A DNA stretch of 64,000 nucleotides, taken from positions 590,424-654,423 of the forward strand of contig NZ_RAHT01000002.1 of the NCBI RefSeq assembly GCF_004798935.1. Direction: 5' to 3'. Origin of the DNA: Ningiella ruwaisensis. GTDB lineage: Bacteria > Pseudomonadota > Gammaproteobacteria > Enterobacterales > Alteromonadaceae. A program made the position numbers and the translations under genes. The notes below the pieces were generated by a model, which was not told the origin of the DNA, ran no database searches, and saw nothing but the letters and a program-made list of their open reading frames with translations. Below are positions 1 to 10,598 of this stretch, one piece after another (positions within the stretch are counted from its first letter, which is position 1; the number at the start of each line of letters is the position of its first letter).

Positions 1-286
1 ACATAAAAACTTGACTTTGACATGCGCTCGTCTGGTCATCGGATGAGATACGCACAAATGTATCTAACTTTTAAACAAATGTTAACAACTTTTTTACATA
101 AAAATTTGATTCTCTTGTTGAACTTTTAAATTAAAAAGGAGCACTAAGGCTTGTCAATTCAATGACAAAGCGCAAATTAGATAGGCTTTTGCCTTACACA
201 CGATTTGGAATTTATTTACTGCCAATTTACCGTTTATTGAATGAACGAACATTGGGTGTTTATATGTTTTTTAAAAGGATTTCTTC

Positions 287-1078
287 ATGAAAATTAAAGC
301 AATCAGTTTTGCTTCTCTTGCACTTTTATCCGCCTCAACCTTGGCACAGGAGTATCAATTTTTTGCTGATGCTGCTTACACTGACTATCAAGATGGCGAT
401 TTATCCGTCTTAAGCGTTAATACGCAGTATTATTTCGACCCAATCAAATCATTAGGTCCTTTCAATGAGTTTGATTATTTAATTACTAAAAGCAATATTG
501 TGGGTTCTTACACGAATTTCGATTTTACCGGCGAGGACTTTAATACATATACAGTTTCGGGTGAATGGTACATTGGTGACTTTTTAATTGGTGGCAGATA
601 TACCGATTTTGAAAATGATGATAGTGGCGAATTACGGCTAGGCTATTTACTTTCATCTAACTTTTTAGTGGACGTGCGTTTACCCGATTCAGATGCTCCT
701 TATGATGCGCTTTTTAGTGCGACTTATCAGCACGATTTGGCAAATGATGCATACATTGGCTTTACCGCATCAGTAGATGAAGAGCTTAGCTATTTTAGCT
801 TATCATCCCGCTATTTTGCGCCATTAGGTGGGGCGACCTACTTTGCGATTGGTGCGTCCTATGCAGATGCTGATAACCGAGATGATATTTGGTCTATTGA
901 CGGAACCTACTATTTTTCAAAAGCCAGCTCACTCGGCGCAAGCGTCTCTGAAAATTCCATAGGCATAAACGCGCAGCATTATTTTACGCCCAACTTTAGT
1001 GTGGGCGGTGGATATACATGGGCAGACAGCGATTTCACCGGTGATATATTAAGCTTACGTGCCCGTTATCAGTTTTAA
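287..1078 (+). CDS. Outer-membrane beta-barrel protein, putative porin
   Basis: The 263-residue product starts with a typical Sec signal peptide (about residues 1-20, ending ASTLA-QE). The rest is made of alternating short strands rich in Tyr, Phe, Asp and Gly and ends in RYQF, the terminal aromatic recognised by the BAM machinery. This is the pattern of small Alteromonadales putative porins. An AAAGGA ribosome site lies 7 bases before the ATG. It probably forms a passive pore or structural barrel in the outer membrane; substrate unknown. It stands alone and converges on slt. The family call rests on composition and ends, not on a diagnostic motif. Confidence 0.75.
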   Translation: MKIKAISFASLALLSASTLAQEYQFFADAAYTDYQDGDLSVLSVNTQYYFDPIKSLGPFNEFDYLITKSNIVGSYTNFDFTGEDFNTYTVSGEWYIGDFLIGGRYTDFENDDSGELRLGYLLSSNFLVDVRLPDSDAPYDALFSATYQHDLANDAYIGFTASVDEELSYFSLSSRYFAPLGGATYFAIGASYADADNRDDIWSIDGTYYFSKASSLGASVSENSIGINAQHYFTPNFSVGGGYTWADSDFTGDILSLRARYQF

Positions 1079-1100
1079 GCTCAAAATAGCTTAAATTATT
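1074..1100. terminator. Weak convergent stem-loop between porin and slt
   Basis: Arms TTTAAGCT (1074-1081) and AGCTTAAA (1088-1095) are perfect inverted repeats with a 6-base loop. They overlap the porin stop and sit just beyond the slt stop. The stem is AT-rich and followed by TTATT, so termination would be weak. Confidence 0.4.
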
Positions 1101-3099
1101 AGTCAGCCATTAATTCCATGCGGCTAAAGTTTGCAAAAACCGTCTCTTGAGGCGGTTTTTGATTAAGCTTGTCCTGATAAATTTGCTGATAAGCCAACAC
1201 CGCTTTAACGTAGTTTCGCGTTTCCCGATAGGGAATAGTTTCTACCCAGATATCGGCTGGCACTGCGCTATCTTCTGGCAGCCATTCATTTACCTTTCGC
1301 CAGCCTGCATTATAGGAAGCAGTTGCAAGCAAGGCATTGTTATTGAGTTTATTCATTAAATAACGCAGGTACTTATTACCAATACGGGCATTGACGTCAG
1401 GTTTATATAAATCTCGTGTTTGAAAACGACGATCTTCAAGATAACGCGCGGTACTAGGTAAAATCTGCATCAAGCCTCTGGCATCAGCAGATGATTTTGC
1501 ATCAGGCATAAATGAGCTTTCACGCCTTGCGATGGCAAACGCCCATTCTGGAGGAATGTCGTTTTTTTGTGCCTCGCGAACAAGCAAATCCTCAAAGGCT
1601 TTGGGAAAGCGTTTATCCACATCATTAAGATAGCCCAGGCGCGACAGGGTGAATATCGATTGGTCGTGCCACTCCCACGCAGTGCTTACCACAGCAGCGG
1701 TAAGACTATCCTCGTCGTTTAAGTTTCGCTGGGTGTAATTCCATTCTAAGCGTGCATGGTAAAATCGATCTAACTTTCGAAGCTCATACGCTCGCTGTGT
1801 CGAAGGCATATTTACAATAGTTAAAATCGACGAAGGAGAGGCTTTAATTGGTTCATTTTTAAGAGAATGCGGTACATCCAAACGCGCACTTGCCAAAAAG
1901 CCATAGTAGTGTCTTTCTTCGGCCAGTTGCTGATACAAAAGCTTGGCCTCTTGCGTTCTGCCCAGCTTTTCATAAGCTCTGGCGAGCCAGTATTGAAACT
2001 GATTTTCGTTGGTCAGTTGTGGTGACGATTTTTCAATTAAAAGCGCAATGCTTTGCCAATCGGCTTTTTTGAGCAAATAAGCCAGATGCCAACGCATAGT
2101 TTCAGACTCAGGCTCTACCAGCGATGCTTCAACTAACCAACGCTCCGCGTCTGGATGCTCTTCAATTGCCAGCGCGACCGCGAAGCGATGAATGATTCTG
2201 GCGCGCTGGGAATCTGAAAATGTAATGCGTTTTTTAGCTCGTTCGTAGGTTTTGAGCGCCAGATCCTCATCCCGCCAAATTAAACGAGATAAGCCGTAGC
2301 TAATGATCTGCGCTTCAATCCCCGGCAAGCGACCCTTGTAACGAATTAAGTGCCTTACATTTGCAGGATCTCGTCTTACTTCTAACCAACGATCGGCCAA
2401 GTATTGCTTATCTTCAGGTAACAACCTTTTCAAATACGGAATGAGGGTGTGCTTTCCGCCATCCGCCGCTTTTTCGATGCGATGCAGTATTAAATCTTCG
2501 GTCAGCTTGCCCGCCTTCATCCATACCCCAAACAAAGGGTCGCAAGCTTCATGTTGCGATTCTCCAATGTTCCAAAGCGCAGGCAATTGTTCGAATATTG
2601 TCTCCTTTGCTACACCCGCTTCGTACTGATACCGTAAAAAATGGCATTGAAGCTTGGCATTAGAGGTATGCTTATAAAACTCGATAAAAAGCGAGCGGCG
2701 ATTGCGCTTAATCAGATATTCGAGCCATTCCCGGCGTAAAGATCGGGCAAAAGGCGCATCACCATACTGATTTAGAAATTCTCTAATGGCATCTTCGTCA
2801 TCAAGCGACATTCTGTGACGAAGTTTTTTTTCGATTAAATAAGGAACAAGAGGATAGTCATCCAACTCACGAACCGCTTCAAGCAGGTCCTTATTATCCA
2901 TACTCCAAACGCTTCGCTCGGCTCGTAAAAAAGTGGCGCGCTGCTGCTCTCGCTTGGCATCGTCAATTTTCAGCAAAGGTCCAATTACCGGATCATCAAG
3001 AATATCCGTCGCCTCAGCCGAAAGCTGTGACGCTGCCGAAAATGATAAGACCAGGAGTATAACGAAACAGCTGATGCCAAATACCTGCGAGTGCTTCAC
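1099..3099 (-). CDS. slt: Soluble lytic murein transglycosylase Slt
   Basis: Periplasmic enzyme that cleaves the MurNAc-GlcNAc bond of peptidoglycan, leaving 1,6-anhydro-MurNAc. The 666 residues match the Slt70 layout: signal peptide (about 1-28), a long alpha-helical superhelix/linker region (about 40-500), and a C-terminal lysozyme-like SLT domain. The catalytic Glu is in ARRESSF at about residue 527, followed by the family motifs GLMQILPSTA and ATASYNAGWRKV. Length is close to the E. coli enzyme (645 aa). It is monocistronic and converges on the porin gene. Confidence 0.95.
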   Translation of the reverse strand: MKHSQVFGISCFVILLVLSFSAASQLSAEATDILDDPVIGPLLKIDDAKREQQRATFLRAERSVWSMDNKDLLEAVRELDDYPLVPYLIEKKLRHRMSLDDEDAIREFLNQYGDAPFARSLRREWLEYLIKRNRRSLFIEFYKHTSNAKLQCHFLRYQYEAGVAKETIFEQLPALWNIGESQHEACDPLFGVWMKAGKLTEDLILHRIEKAADGGKHTLIPYLKRLLPEDKQYLADRWLEVRRDPANVRHLIRYKGRLPGIEAQIISYGLSRLIWRDEDLALKTYERAKKRITFSDSQRARIIHRFAVALAIEEHPDAERWLVEASLVEPESETMRWHLAYLLKKADWQSIALLIEKSSPQLTNENQFQYWLARAYEKLGRTQEAKLLYQQLAEERHYYGFLASARLDVPHSLKNEPIKASPSSILTIVNMPSTQRAYELRKLDRFYHARLEWNYTQRNLNDEDSLTAAVVSTAWEWHDQSIFTLSRLGYLNDVDKRFPKAFEDLLVREAQKNDIPPEWAFAIARRESSFMPDAKSSADARGLMQILPSTARYLEDRRFQTRDLYKPDVNARIGNKYLRYLMNKLNNNALLATASYNAGWRKVNEWLPEDSAVPADIWVETIPYRETRNYVKAVLAYQQIYQDKLNQKPPQETVFANFSRMELMAD

Positions 3100-3339
3100 A
3101 AAGATCCCTAATTACCTTAAAAACAAGATTGATGTCACGTGGATTGATTTACGCCTATCACCAAAATAAATAAGCCTTGCTACCTTGAATATCGTAGTAT
3201 TCACAGCAACATAGTTTATACACTAAATTAATCCTTTGGTTCCCTCAAGGGACAGGAATTTATTTTTTATAATTCACCTATCGGGTGTTGTAGTCTAATC
3301 TTTACCCCGATAATTGAAATTAAGTCACAGGAGAAATGC

Positions 3340-5490
3340 ATGATGTACGAAGGCAAAAGTCTATCCGTCAGTATGACAGATGACGGTATTGCTGAACTAG
3401 TGTTTGATGCCCAAGGTTCGGTAAATAAATTTGATAAACAGACGGTGCAAGAGCTTAGCGAAGCAACCGCTTCAATTATTGGAACAGACGGCGTAAAAGG
3501 CGTACTCGTGCGTTCGGCAAAAAGCACCTTTATCGTTGGTGCAGACATTACGGAATTTACCGATTTATTTTCAATGGAAGAGTCAGAAATTCTGGCGTGG
3601 GTAGCAAAAACATCTCAGGTCTTCGACCGTTTTGAAGATATTCCGGTGCCGACCATTGTAGCGATTAACGGGTTTGCACTAGGCGGCGGTTGTGAGATGG
3701 CGCTGGCTGCAGATCTGCGAGTCGCCGACACCACTGCCCGCATTGGTTTGCCTGAGGTAAAACTAGGTTTAATGCCGGGTTTTGGCGGAACGGTTCGACT
3801 ACCGCGTTTAATCGGTTCAGATAATGCGCTTGAATGGATGACCACTGGCCGCGACCGTGATGGACAAAAAGCCTTGAACGAAGGTGCTGTTGATGCAGTG
3901 GTTGCACCTGACAAACTTCACGCATCTGCCAGAAAAATGCTGATTAGTGCCATTGAGGGCAAAATTGACTGGAAAAAGCGCCGCAAGCAAAAAGTGTCAC
4001 CTTTGATGCTAAACACAAATGAAGCGATGATGAGCTTTTCAACCGCTGCTGCCATGGTTGCGGCTCAGGCAGGAAAGCACTATCCGGCGCCACATAAAAT
4101 GGTAGAGACAGTACAAAAAGCGGCTGCATTGGGACGTGAAGGTGCACTTAAGCTGGAAAACGAAGGTTTTGTGGCACTGGCAAAAACCGATGCCTGCAAG
4201 GCGCAAGTGGGTATTTTCCTGGCCGATCAGGTGGTTAAAGGCAAGGGTAAGAAACTGGCTAAATCGTCTACCAAAGAGGTAAAACAGCATGCCGTGTTAG
4301 GTGCTGGCATAATGGGTGGCGGTATTGCTTACCAGGGAGCAGTAAAAGGCGTGCCTACTGTGATGAAAGATATTGCTCAAAATGCCTTGGAGTTAGGGCT
4401 TGCAGAGGCCAGTAAAATTCTCAATAAAGGTATGCAGCGTGGGAAGGTCGATGCTAAAAAGATGGCAAGCACCCTCAACAATATCGTCCCCACCTTAGAT
4501 ATGAACGCTATCAAAGATGCTGACCTGGTCATAGAAGCAGTAGTTGAAAATCCAAAAGTTAAAGCTGCAGTACTTAAAGAAACTGAGGAAACCGTTGCTG
4601 AAGATGCAATCATTACCTCCAATACTTCAACGATTTCTATTAACCAACTTGCAAAAAGTTTGAAAAAACCCGAACGTTTTTGTGGTATGCACTTTTTTAA
4701 CCCAGTGCATAAAATGCCTCTGGTCGAAATTATTCGTGGCGAAAAAACCGATGACAATACTATCGCAACAGTTGTTGCTGCCACTTTAAAAATGGGCAAA
4801 ACCCCCATTGTTGTGAACGATTGTCCGGGATTTTTAGTCAATCGCGTGCTTTTTCCGTATTTTGCTGGCTTCAGCAAGTTAGTGCTTGATGGCGCTGATT
4901 TTACTGAAGTTGACAAGGTGATGGAAAAGGTCTTCGGTTGGCCCATGGGTCCCGCTTATTTGCTGGATGTGGTAGGGATGGATACTGCAGACCATGCCGC
5001 TGGTGTAATGTCAGAGGGCATACCTGAGCGCATGCAAAAAATTGATAACGACCCCGTCACGCTGTTGTACAGCAATGAACGCTTGGGACAGAAGAACGCA
5101 AAAGGTTTTTACAACTACGGTACCGATAAACGCGGAAGGCCAACTAAAACAGCAGCTGAAGAGGCGTACGAACTGTTTAAGCCACATATGGCTCAAAGTC
5201 AGTCATTCGACAAAGAAGAGGTAATTGCCCGTTTGATGATTCCTATGGCAAATGAAGCTATTCGCTGCCTTGAAGAGGGTATCGTTGCAAGCGCAGCAGA
5301 GGCAGACATGGCGCTTTTATACGGCCTTGGCTTCCCTCCATTTAGAGGCGGCATATTCCGTTATATTGAGACGATGGGCCTTAAGAATTTTGTCGCCCTT
5401 GCTGACAAATATGCGCATTTAGGTCCAATTTATCAGATCACCGATGGTGTGCGCGAAATGGCGGCATCTGGCAAGTCTTACTTCGCCTGA
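3340..5490 (+). CDS. fadB: Fatty acid oxidation complex, alpha subunit FadB
   Basis: Multifunctional beta-oxidation enzyme: enoyl-CoA hydratase/isomerase in the N-terminal part and 3-hydroxyacyl-CoA dehydrogenase in the C-terminal part. The hydratase oxyanion-hole region [16 protein letters not shown] (about 110-125) and [14 protein letters not shown] are present. The NAD-binding loop [12 protein letters not shown] is at about 320 and the dehydrogenase catalytic His is in [13 protein letters not shown]. The N-terminus ([18 protein letters not shown]) is the aerobic FadB type rather than FadJ. At 716 aa it is near the E. coli length (729). CAGGAG precedes two tandem ATG codons. It forms an operon with fadA 35 bases downstream, and the two products assemble as an alpha2beta2 complex. 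Confidence 0.97.
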   Translation: MMYEGKSLSVSMTDDGIAELVFDAQGSVNKFDKQTVQELSEATASIIGTDGVKGVLVRSAKSTFIVGADITEFTDLFSMEESEILAWVAKTSQVFDRFEDIPVPTIVAINGFALGGGCEMALAADLRVADTTARIGLPEVKLGLMPGFGGTVRLPRLIGSDNALEWMTTGRDRDGQKALNEGAVDAVVAPDKLHASARKMLISAIEGKIDWKKRRKQKVSPLMLNTNEAMMSFSTAAAMVAAQAGKHYPAPHKMVETVQKAAALGREGALKLENEGFVALAKTDACKAQVGIFLADQVVKGKGKKLAKSSTKEVKQHAVLGAGIMGGGIAYQGAVKGVPTVMKDIAQNALELGLAEASKILNKGMQRGKVDAKKMASTLNNIVPTLDMNAIKDADLVIEAVVENPKVKAAVLKETEETVAEDAIITSNTSTISINQLAKSLKKPERFCGMHFFNPVHKMPLVEIIRGEKTDDNTIATVVAATLKMGKTPIVVNDCPGFLVNRVLFPYFAGFSKLVLDGADFTEVDKVMEKVFGWPMGPAYLLDVVGMDTADHAAGVMSEGIPERMQKIDNDPVTLLYSNERLGQKNAKGFYNYGTDKRGRPTKTAAEEAYELFKPHMAQSQSFDKEEVIARLMIPMANEAIRCLEEGIVASAAEADMALLYGLGFPPFRGGIFRYIETMGLKNFVALADKYAHLGPIYQITDGVREMAASGKSYFA

Positions 5491-5522
5491 GACTAAAATC
5501 GCTTAGGTATAGAGGAGAATAA

Positions 5523-6689
<1,167 letters not shown>

Positions 6690-6706
6690 ATCGTAGTTCA
6701 GGATAG

Positions 6707-6742
6707 AAAAATGGCGCTCCTTCTTGCGAAGGGCGCCATTTT
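6707..6742. terminator. Bidirectional rho-independent terminator between fadA and csp
   Basis: AAAATGGCGC (6707-6716) pairs with GCGCCATTTT (6733-6742) around an inner TTC/GAA extension. The A-run on the left and T-run on the right give a U-tract on either strand, so it should serve both fadA (+) and the cold-shock gene (-). Confidence 0.85.
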
Positions 6743-6773
6743 GTCAATTCTGAATAGACACTAATTTAGTTAA

Positions 6774-6983
6774 CTAAATCGTCTCTACATTCGCGGCTTG
6801 TAGCCCTTTTTGACCTTCTTCTACTTCAAAAGAAACACGTTGGCCTTCAGGTAGTGTTTTGTATCCCTCTGCAACAATTGCACGGAAATGAACAAAGACG
6901 TCTTTGCCACCGTTATCTTGTGTTAAAAATCCGTAACCCTTCTCTGGGTTAAACCACTTAACTGTGCCTGTAACTTTAGACAT
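6774..6983 (-). CDS. Cold-shock domain protein, CspA family
   Basis: A 69-residue single cold-shock domain that binds single-stranded RNA/DNA and acts as an RNA chaperone. RNP1 (KGYGFLTQ, about 15-22) and RNP2 (DVFVHF, about 28-33) are intact, and the start [19 protein letters not shown] is canonical. The roughly 260 bases between this start and ilvH are long enough for the extended 5' leader typical of csp mRNAs, but I could not assign a promoter. Which paralogue (CspA/C/D/E type) cannot be told. Confidence 0.95.
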   Translation of the reverse strand: MSKVTGTVKWFNPEKGYGFLTQDNGGKDVFVHFRAIVAEGYKTLPEGQRVSFEVEEGQKGLQAANVETI

Positions 6984-7245
6984 GTAAACCTCAAACTATA
7001 AAAAACATAACGCGCAAAACGCTGCGCAAACACATTTTCGACAAGGATATTTGCTTTACGAATTTACTAGCTCGAGATGAGGTTCTGCCAACTTCGAAGT
7101 GGGTAGAATGTGTGCCTCTTGCAATAGAAATGTTTCAAACGAATGCTTATCAAAAACACTATAAGTTTAGCACATAGGAGAAAAACGCAAGAAAAATGAG
7201 AAAATATTTTTATTTTCCCATCTTCCTGCTCTTTATGTCAGATAT

Positions 7246-7743
7246 TTAAGGTCTTAAGGCCCTGTCACCGCGGGAGAGTCCACACACGCCGGTTCGCGCA
7301 GACTCTGTGATTTCAGCGCTTTGTGCCATCACATCACTAAATGCTGTTAACTTATCGCTAGTGCCAGTGACTTCGATAGTATAGTGCTGGGAAGTCACAT
7401 CAAGAATGCGGGCTCGAAAGATATCCACATTTCGCTTTACTTCCGCCCTGGCAATTTCTGTGCGAGTAGCGACTTTAATCAACATCAGTTCTCGTTCAAC
7501 ATGGGCTGAGTCCGTTAATTCAGCGACCCGCAATACGTCAATGAGCTTATTTACCTGTTTTGTGATTTGCTCGGTCACTTTATTGTCGGCTTGAGTAATA
7601 ATTGTCAAACGCGACAGGCTTTCATCGCTTGTGGGTGCCACGCATAAGGAGTCGACGTTATATCCACGCTGAGAAAATACCCCCATAATTCGAGATAAAG
7701 CACCGGGCGCGTTTTCCATTAATACAGATATAATTCTTCGCAT
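7246..7743 (-). CDS. ilvH: Acetolactate synthase III small (regulatory) subunit
   Basis: Regulatory subunit of acetohydroxyacid synthase, needed for full activity and valine feedback inhibition. The 165-residue product has an N-terminal ACT domain (about 4-75, RRIISVLMENAPGALSRI with the GYNVDSL loop) and the C-terminal AHAS small-subunit domain, with the expected total length (E. coli 163 aa). Its ATG overlaps the ilvI stop by one base (TAATG), indicating translational coupling in ilvIH. Confidence 0.96.
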   Translation of the reverse strand: MRRIISVLMENAPGALSRIMGVFSQRGYNVDSLCVAPTSDESLSRLTIITQADNKVTEQITKQVNKLIDVLRVAELTDSAHVERELMLIKVATRTEIARAEVKRNVDIFRARILDVTSQHYTIEVTGTSDKLTAFSDVMAQSAEITESARTGVCGLSRGDRALRP

Positions 7744-9461
7744 TATGTACGCTCCGTTTTGCTTAATCTCATATCATCCATTGCGCCATATTTTATTTGC
7801 ATGGGATACACATGCTCATTTTGGTCAACCGCAATGTCCATAAATACCAAACGTTCCTTTTCAGCGAAACATCGAGCCATTGCATCGTCGAGCTGGTCTA
7901 AGGTGTCAACTTTGATACCAACATGCCCATATGCCTCAGCCAATTTCACAAAGTCAGGCATCGAATCCATATACGAATGCGAATGACGCCCTTTGTAGAT
8001 CATGTCTTGCCATTGTCTTACCATGCCCAGAGCACGGTTGTTCAAAGAAATGATCTTAATGGGAAGATTATATTGCAAACAAGTAGAGAGCTCCTGAATA
8101 TTCATTTGTATGCTGCCATCCCCCGTAATCACCACCGAGCATGCTTCAGGATGCGCAAACTGAACGCCCATAGCCGCTGGCAAACCGAAGCCCATGGTGC
8201 CTAAGCCGCCTGAATTAATCCATCGTCGAGGTTTTGCGAAGGGATAATAAAGCGCAGCAAACATCTGATGCTGTCCTACATCTGAACTTATATAAGCATC
8301 GCCTTTTGTATGCTCATACACCGCTTCAATGACTTTCTGCGGTTTTATCACTGTATCGCCTTGCGAGTATTTCAGGCATTTACGTGCGCGCCACTCACTA
8401 ATTTGCTCCCACCAATCACTCAACTTTTCTTCTTGCTGAGTCAAATCCTGCGCTTCTAACTGTTCAAGTATTTGGTCGATTACCGTCTTGACAGAACCCA
8501 CAACCGGAATATGCGCATTTACCGTTTTAGATATGGATGCAGGGTCAATGTCTACATGAATAATATCAGCGTGTGGACAAAATTTATCAACATTGTTAGT
8601 CACCCGATCATCAAATCTCGCGCCTAAGGCCAGGATACAATCAGAGTTATGCATGGTTTTATTTGCTTCAAGCGTACCGTGCATTCCAAGCATTCCGATA
8701 AACTGTTCATGCGTGCTTGAAAAAGCGCCAAGCCCCATAAGCGTGCTACAAACCGGCGCTTTTAATATTTCAGCTAAAATGGTGAGTACGCCCGATGCTT
8801 CACTGGTAATTGCGCCGCCGCCTACGTATAAAACCGGTCGCTTTGCTTTAAGCAGGCTGGCAACCGCTTTTTTGATTTGTTTATTGTGTCCTTTGAGCGT
8901 TGGATTATATGAGCGCATGCTAACATCGCTCGGAAATACATAAGGATGTGAGTCTTGTACGTTAACAATGTCTTTGGGTAAATCCACCACGACTGGGCCA
9001 GGTCGTCCTGTGTTGGCAATGTAGTAAGCCTTAGCAATAGCCATTGGAATATCGGTGGCTTTTTTGACCAAAAAACTGTGCTTAACGATAGGCCTTGAGC
9101 AGCCCACCATATCCGTTTCCTGAAACGCATCTTCACCAATATGCATAGAGGGAACCTGGCCTGAAAGGACGACCATGGGTATTGAATCCATATATGCAGT
9201 TGCGATACCGGTGAGCGTATTGGTCGCTCCTGGTCCAGATGTCACTAGCACAGTGCCTGTTTTACCCGTTGCCCGGGCATAACCATCGGCCATGTGCGCA
9301 GCAGCTTGTTCGTGGCGAACCAGCACATGCTTGACCGCATCTTGTGCAAACAAGGCGTCATAAATATCTAAAACGGCTCCGCCAGGATAACCAAATAAAT
9401 GGGTCACCCCTACATCTTTTAAAGCCTCTACCACCATCGCGGCGCCCGACATCATCCTCAC
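7743..9461 (-). CDS. ilvI: Acetolactate synthase III large (catalytic) subunit
   Basis: ThDP-dependent enzyme condensing two pyruvates to acetolactate, or pyruvate with 2-ketobutyrate, in the branched-chain amino acid pathway. The catalytic Glu region ([19 protein letters not shown]), FAD-linked middle domain and the ThDP motif beginning GDGSIQMN and ending with [13 protein letters not shown] are all present. I place the start at GTG 9461, because GAGGAGG lies 7 bases upstream and the protein then begins [14 protein letters not shown], like E. coli IlvI. A longer in-frame start at 9497 adds 12 unlikely residues, and ATG 9455 is an alternative. First gene of ilvIH. Confidence 0.95.
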   Translation of the reverse strand: MRMMSGAAMVVEALKDVGVTHLFGYPGGAVLDIYDALFAQDAVKHVLVRHEQAAAHMADGYARATGKTGTVLVTSGPGATNTLTGIATAYMDSIPMVVLSGQVPSMHIGEDAFQETDMVGCSRPIVKHSFLVKKATDIPMAIAKAYYIANTGRPGPVVVDLPKDIVNVQDSHPYVFPSDVSMRSYNPTLKGHNKQIKKAVASLLKAKRPVLYVGGGAITSEASGVLTILAEILKAPVCSTLMGLGAFSSTHEQFIGMLGMHGTLEANKTMHNSDCILALGARFDDRVTNNVDKFCPHADIIHVDIDPASISKTVNAHIPVVGSVKTVIDQILEQLEAQDLTQQEEKLSDWWEQISEWRARKCLKYSQGDTVIKPQKVIEAVYEHTKGDAYISSDVGQHQMFAALYYPFAKPRRWINSGGLGTMGFGLPAAMGVQFAHPEACSVVITGDGSIQMNIQELSTCLQYNLPIKIISLNNRALGMVRQWQDMIYKGRHSHSYMDSMPDFVKLAEAYGHVGIKVDTLDQLDDAMARCFAEKERLVFMDIAVDQNEHVYPMQIKYGAMDDMRLSKTERT

Positions 9462-9497
9462 TAGAATGCCTCCTCGTAAATTCCCATTGCCTGGCAC

Positions 9498-9871
9498 GCA
9501 CTATACCTGCTCAAACGAAAAGGAAAAACATAAAAACCAGAAAAAGTGAAACACCTATCCCAATATAGGGAAAAATTAGGATGTATAGACTAATTCAAGC
9601 AATATTAAAGCCACTTTTGAATAAAGTATTCTAAAATTCATTTTGTCGCTAGGTGATAGTTATTATTATGAAGTCGGCGAACGAAAGAACTTGATCCTCT
9701 AAGTTATCGTTTTTATTCTTTGGGTTCAGCTTATGTATAGCTATTGGTTCGCAACGCTTGCCTTTAATAAGTTATGCTAAAACAGAAACTGAATCGGCAC
9801 CCCGACATGTGAGCAACGATACCGCGCAGTGTATTGATAATCAAGGCTAAACTTAGTTTGATAAACTTCGT
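9498..9871. other. Divergent intergenic region ilvI / ABC operon
   Basis: AT-rich stretch of 374 bases between divergent operons that must hold both promoters. It contains a short imperfect inverted repeat CCCAATATAGGG near 9559. I see no convincing leader peptide with runs of Leu/Val/Ile codons, so classical attenuation of ilvIH is not supported. Confidence 0.5.
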
Positions 9872-10585
9872 GTGTACAAACAAGCTTACCATTTGAGAGT
9901 CAGTCTTTTGCTTAAGGTTATCGATTTACGCAAATCCTATCGAAGCGGTGAATATCAAACCGACGTTTTACACGATATAAATTTACAAGTGAACGCTCAG
10001 CAAAGCCTTTCTATTCAGGGAGCATCTGGTTGCGGTAAATCCACACTTCTGCACATCATTGCTGCACTTGATAAGCCTGATTCAGGTCAGGTGCTCATCC
10101 AGTCACAAGGAGAATCGTTTCCAAGTGACCTGACTTTGTTTAATGAAGCTCAAAAAGATAGGTATCGACAATCGAGAATAGGCATTATTTTCCAGCGCTA
10201 CAATTTAATTGATAGCATCAGCGTTGAAGACAACATTTTATTACCCTGCCGACTGAATCATCAAACAGATAAACCTCACATAAAAATGCTTGTGGAGGCG
10301 CTTGGTATCGAAAAGCATCTTAATAAACGACCAAACCAATTGTCGGGCGGCGAGCAACAGCGCGTTGCCATTGCCAGAGCACTTGCACACAAACCTGAGT
10401 TAGTACTTGCTGACGAACCCACCGGCAATCTGGATGAAGATACATCTAAGCGTGTGGCCAAGCTATTATATGATACCTGTTATGCTTCAAAAGCAAGCCT
10501 GGTGCTGGTTACCCATTCTGATGCCGTTGCTAACCTGGCGCAGATAAAAATGCGAATAGAACACAAAAGGCTAATTGAGTGTTAG
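9872..10585 (+). CDS. ABC transporter ATP-binding protein (LolD/MacB/YbbA type)
   Basis: ATPase subunit that powers the FtsX-type permease encoded next. Walker [10 protein letters not shown] is at about residue 50, Q-loop [10 protein letters not shown], signature [15 protein letters not shown], Walker [13 protein letters not shown] and H-loop VTHSD. The NLD-containing Walker B and the insert before the Q-loop are typical of the LolD/FtsE/MacB class that extrudes lipids, lipoproteins or peptides rather than importing solutes. The start is uncertain: the GTG at 9872 opens the frame, but TTG 9908 with GAGAG upstream would give a more usual N-terminus. First gene of a three-gene operon. Confidence 0.9.
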   Translation: MYKQAYHLRVSLLLKVIDLRKSYRSGEYQTDVLHDINLQVNAQQSLSIQGASGCGKSTLLHIIAALDKPDSGQVLIQSQGESFPSDLTLFNEAQKDRYRQSRIGIIFQRYNLIDSISVEDNILLPCRLNHQTDKPHIKMLVEALGIEKHLNKRPNQLSGGEQQRVAIARALAHKPELVLADEPTGNLDEDTSKRVAKLLYDTCYASKASLVLVTHSDAVANLAQIKMRIEHKRLIEC

Positions 10586-10598
10586 TCAGGATTGCTAA

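Noticed and set aside
9498..9871. Attenuator leader peptide for ilvIH
   Set aside because: No short frame with runs of branched-chain amino acid codons followed by a terminator was visible.
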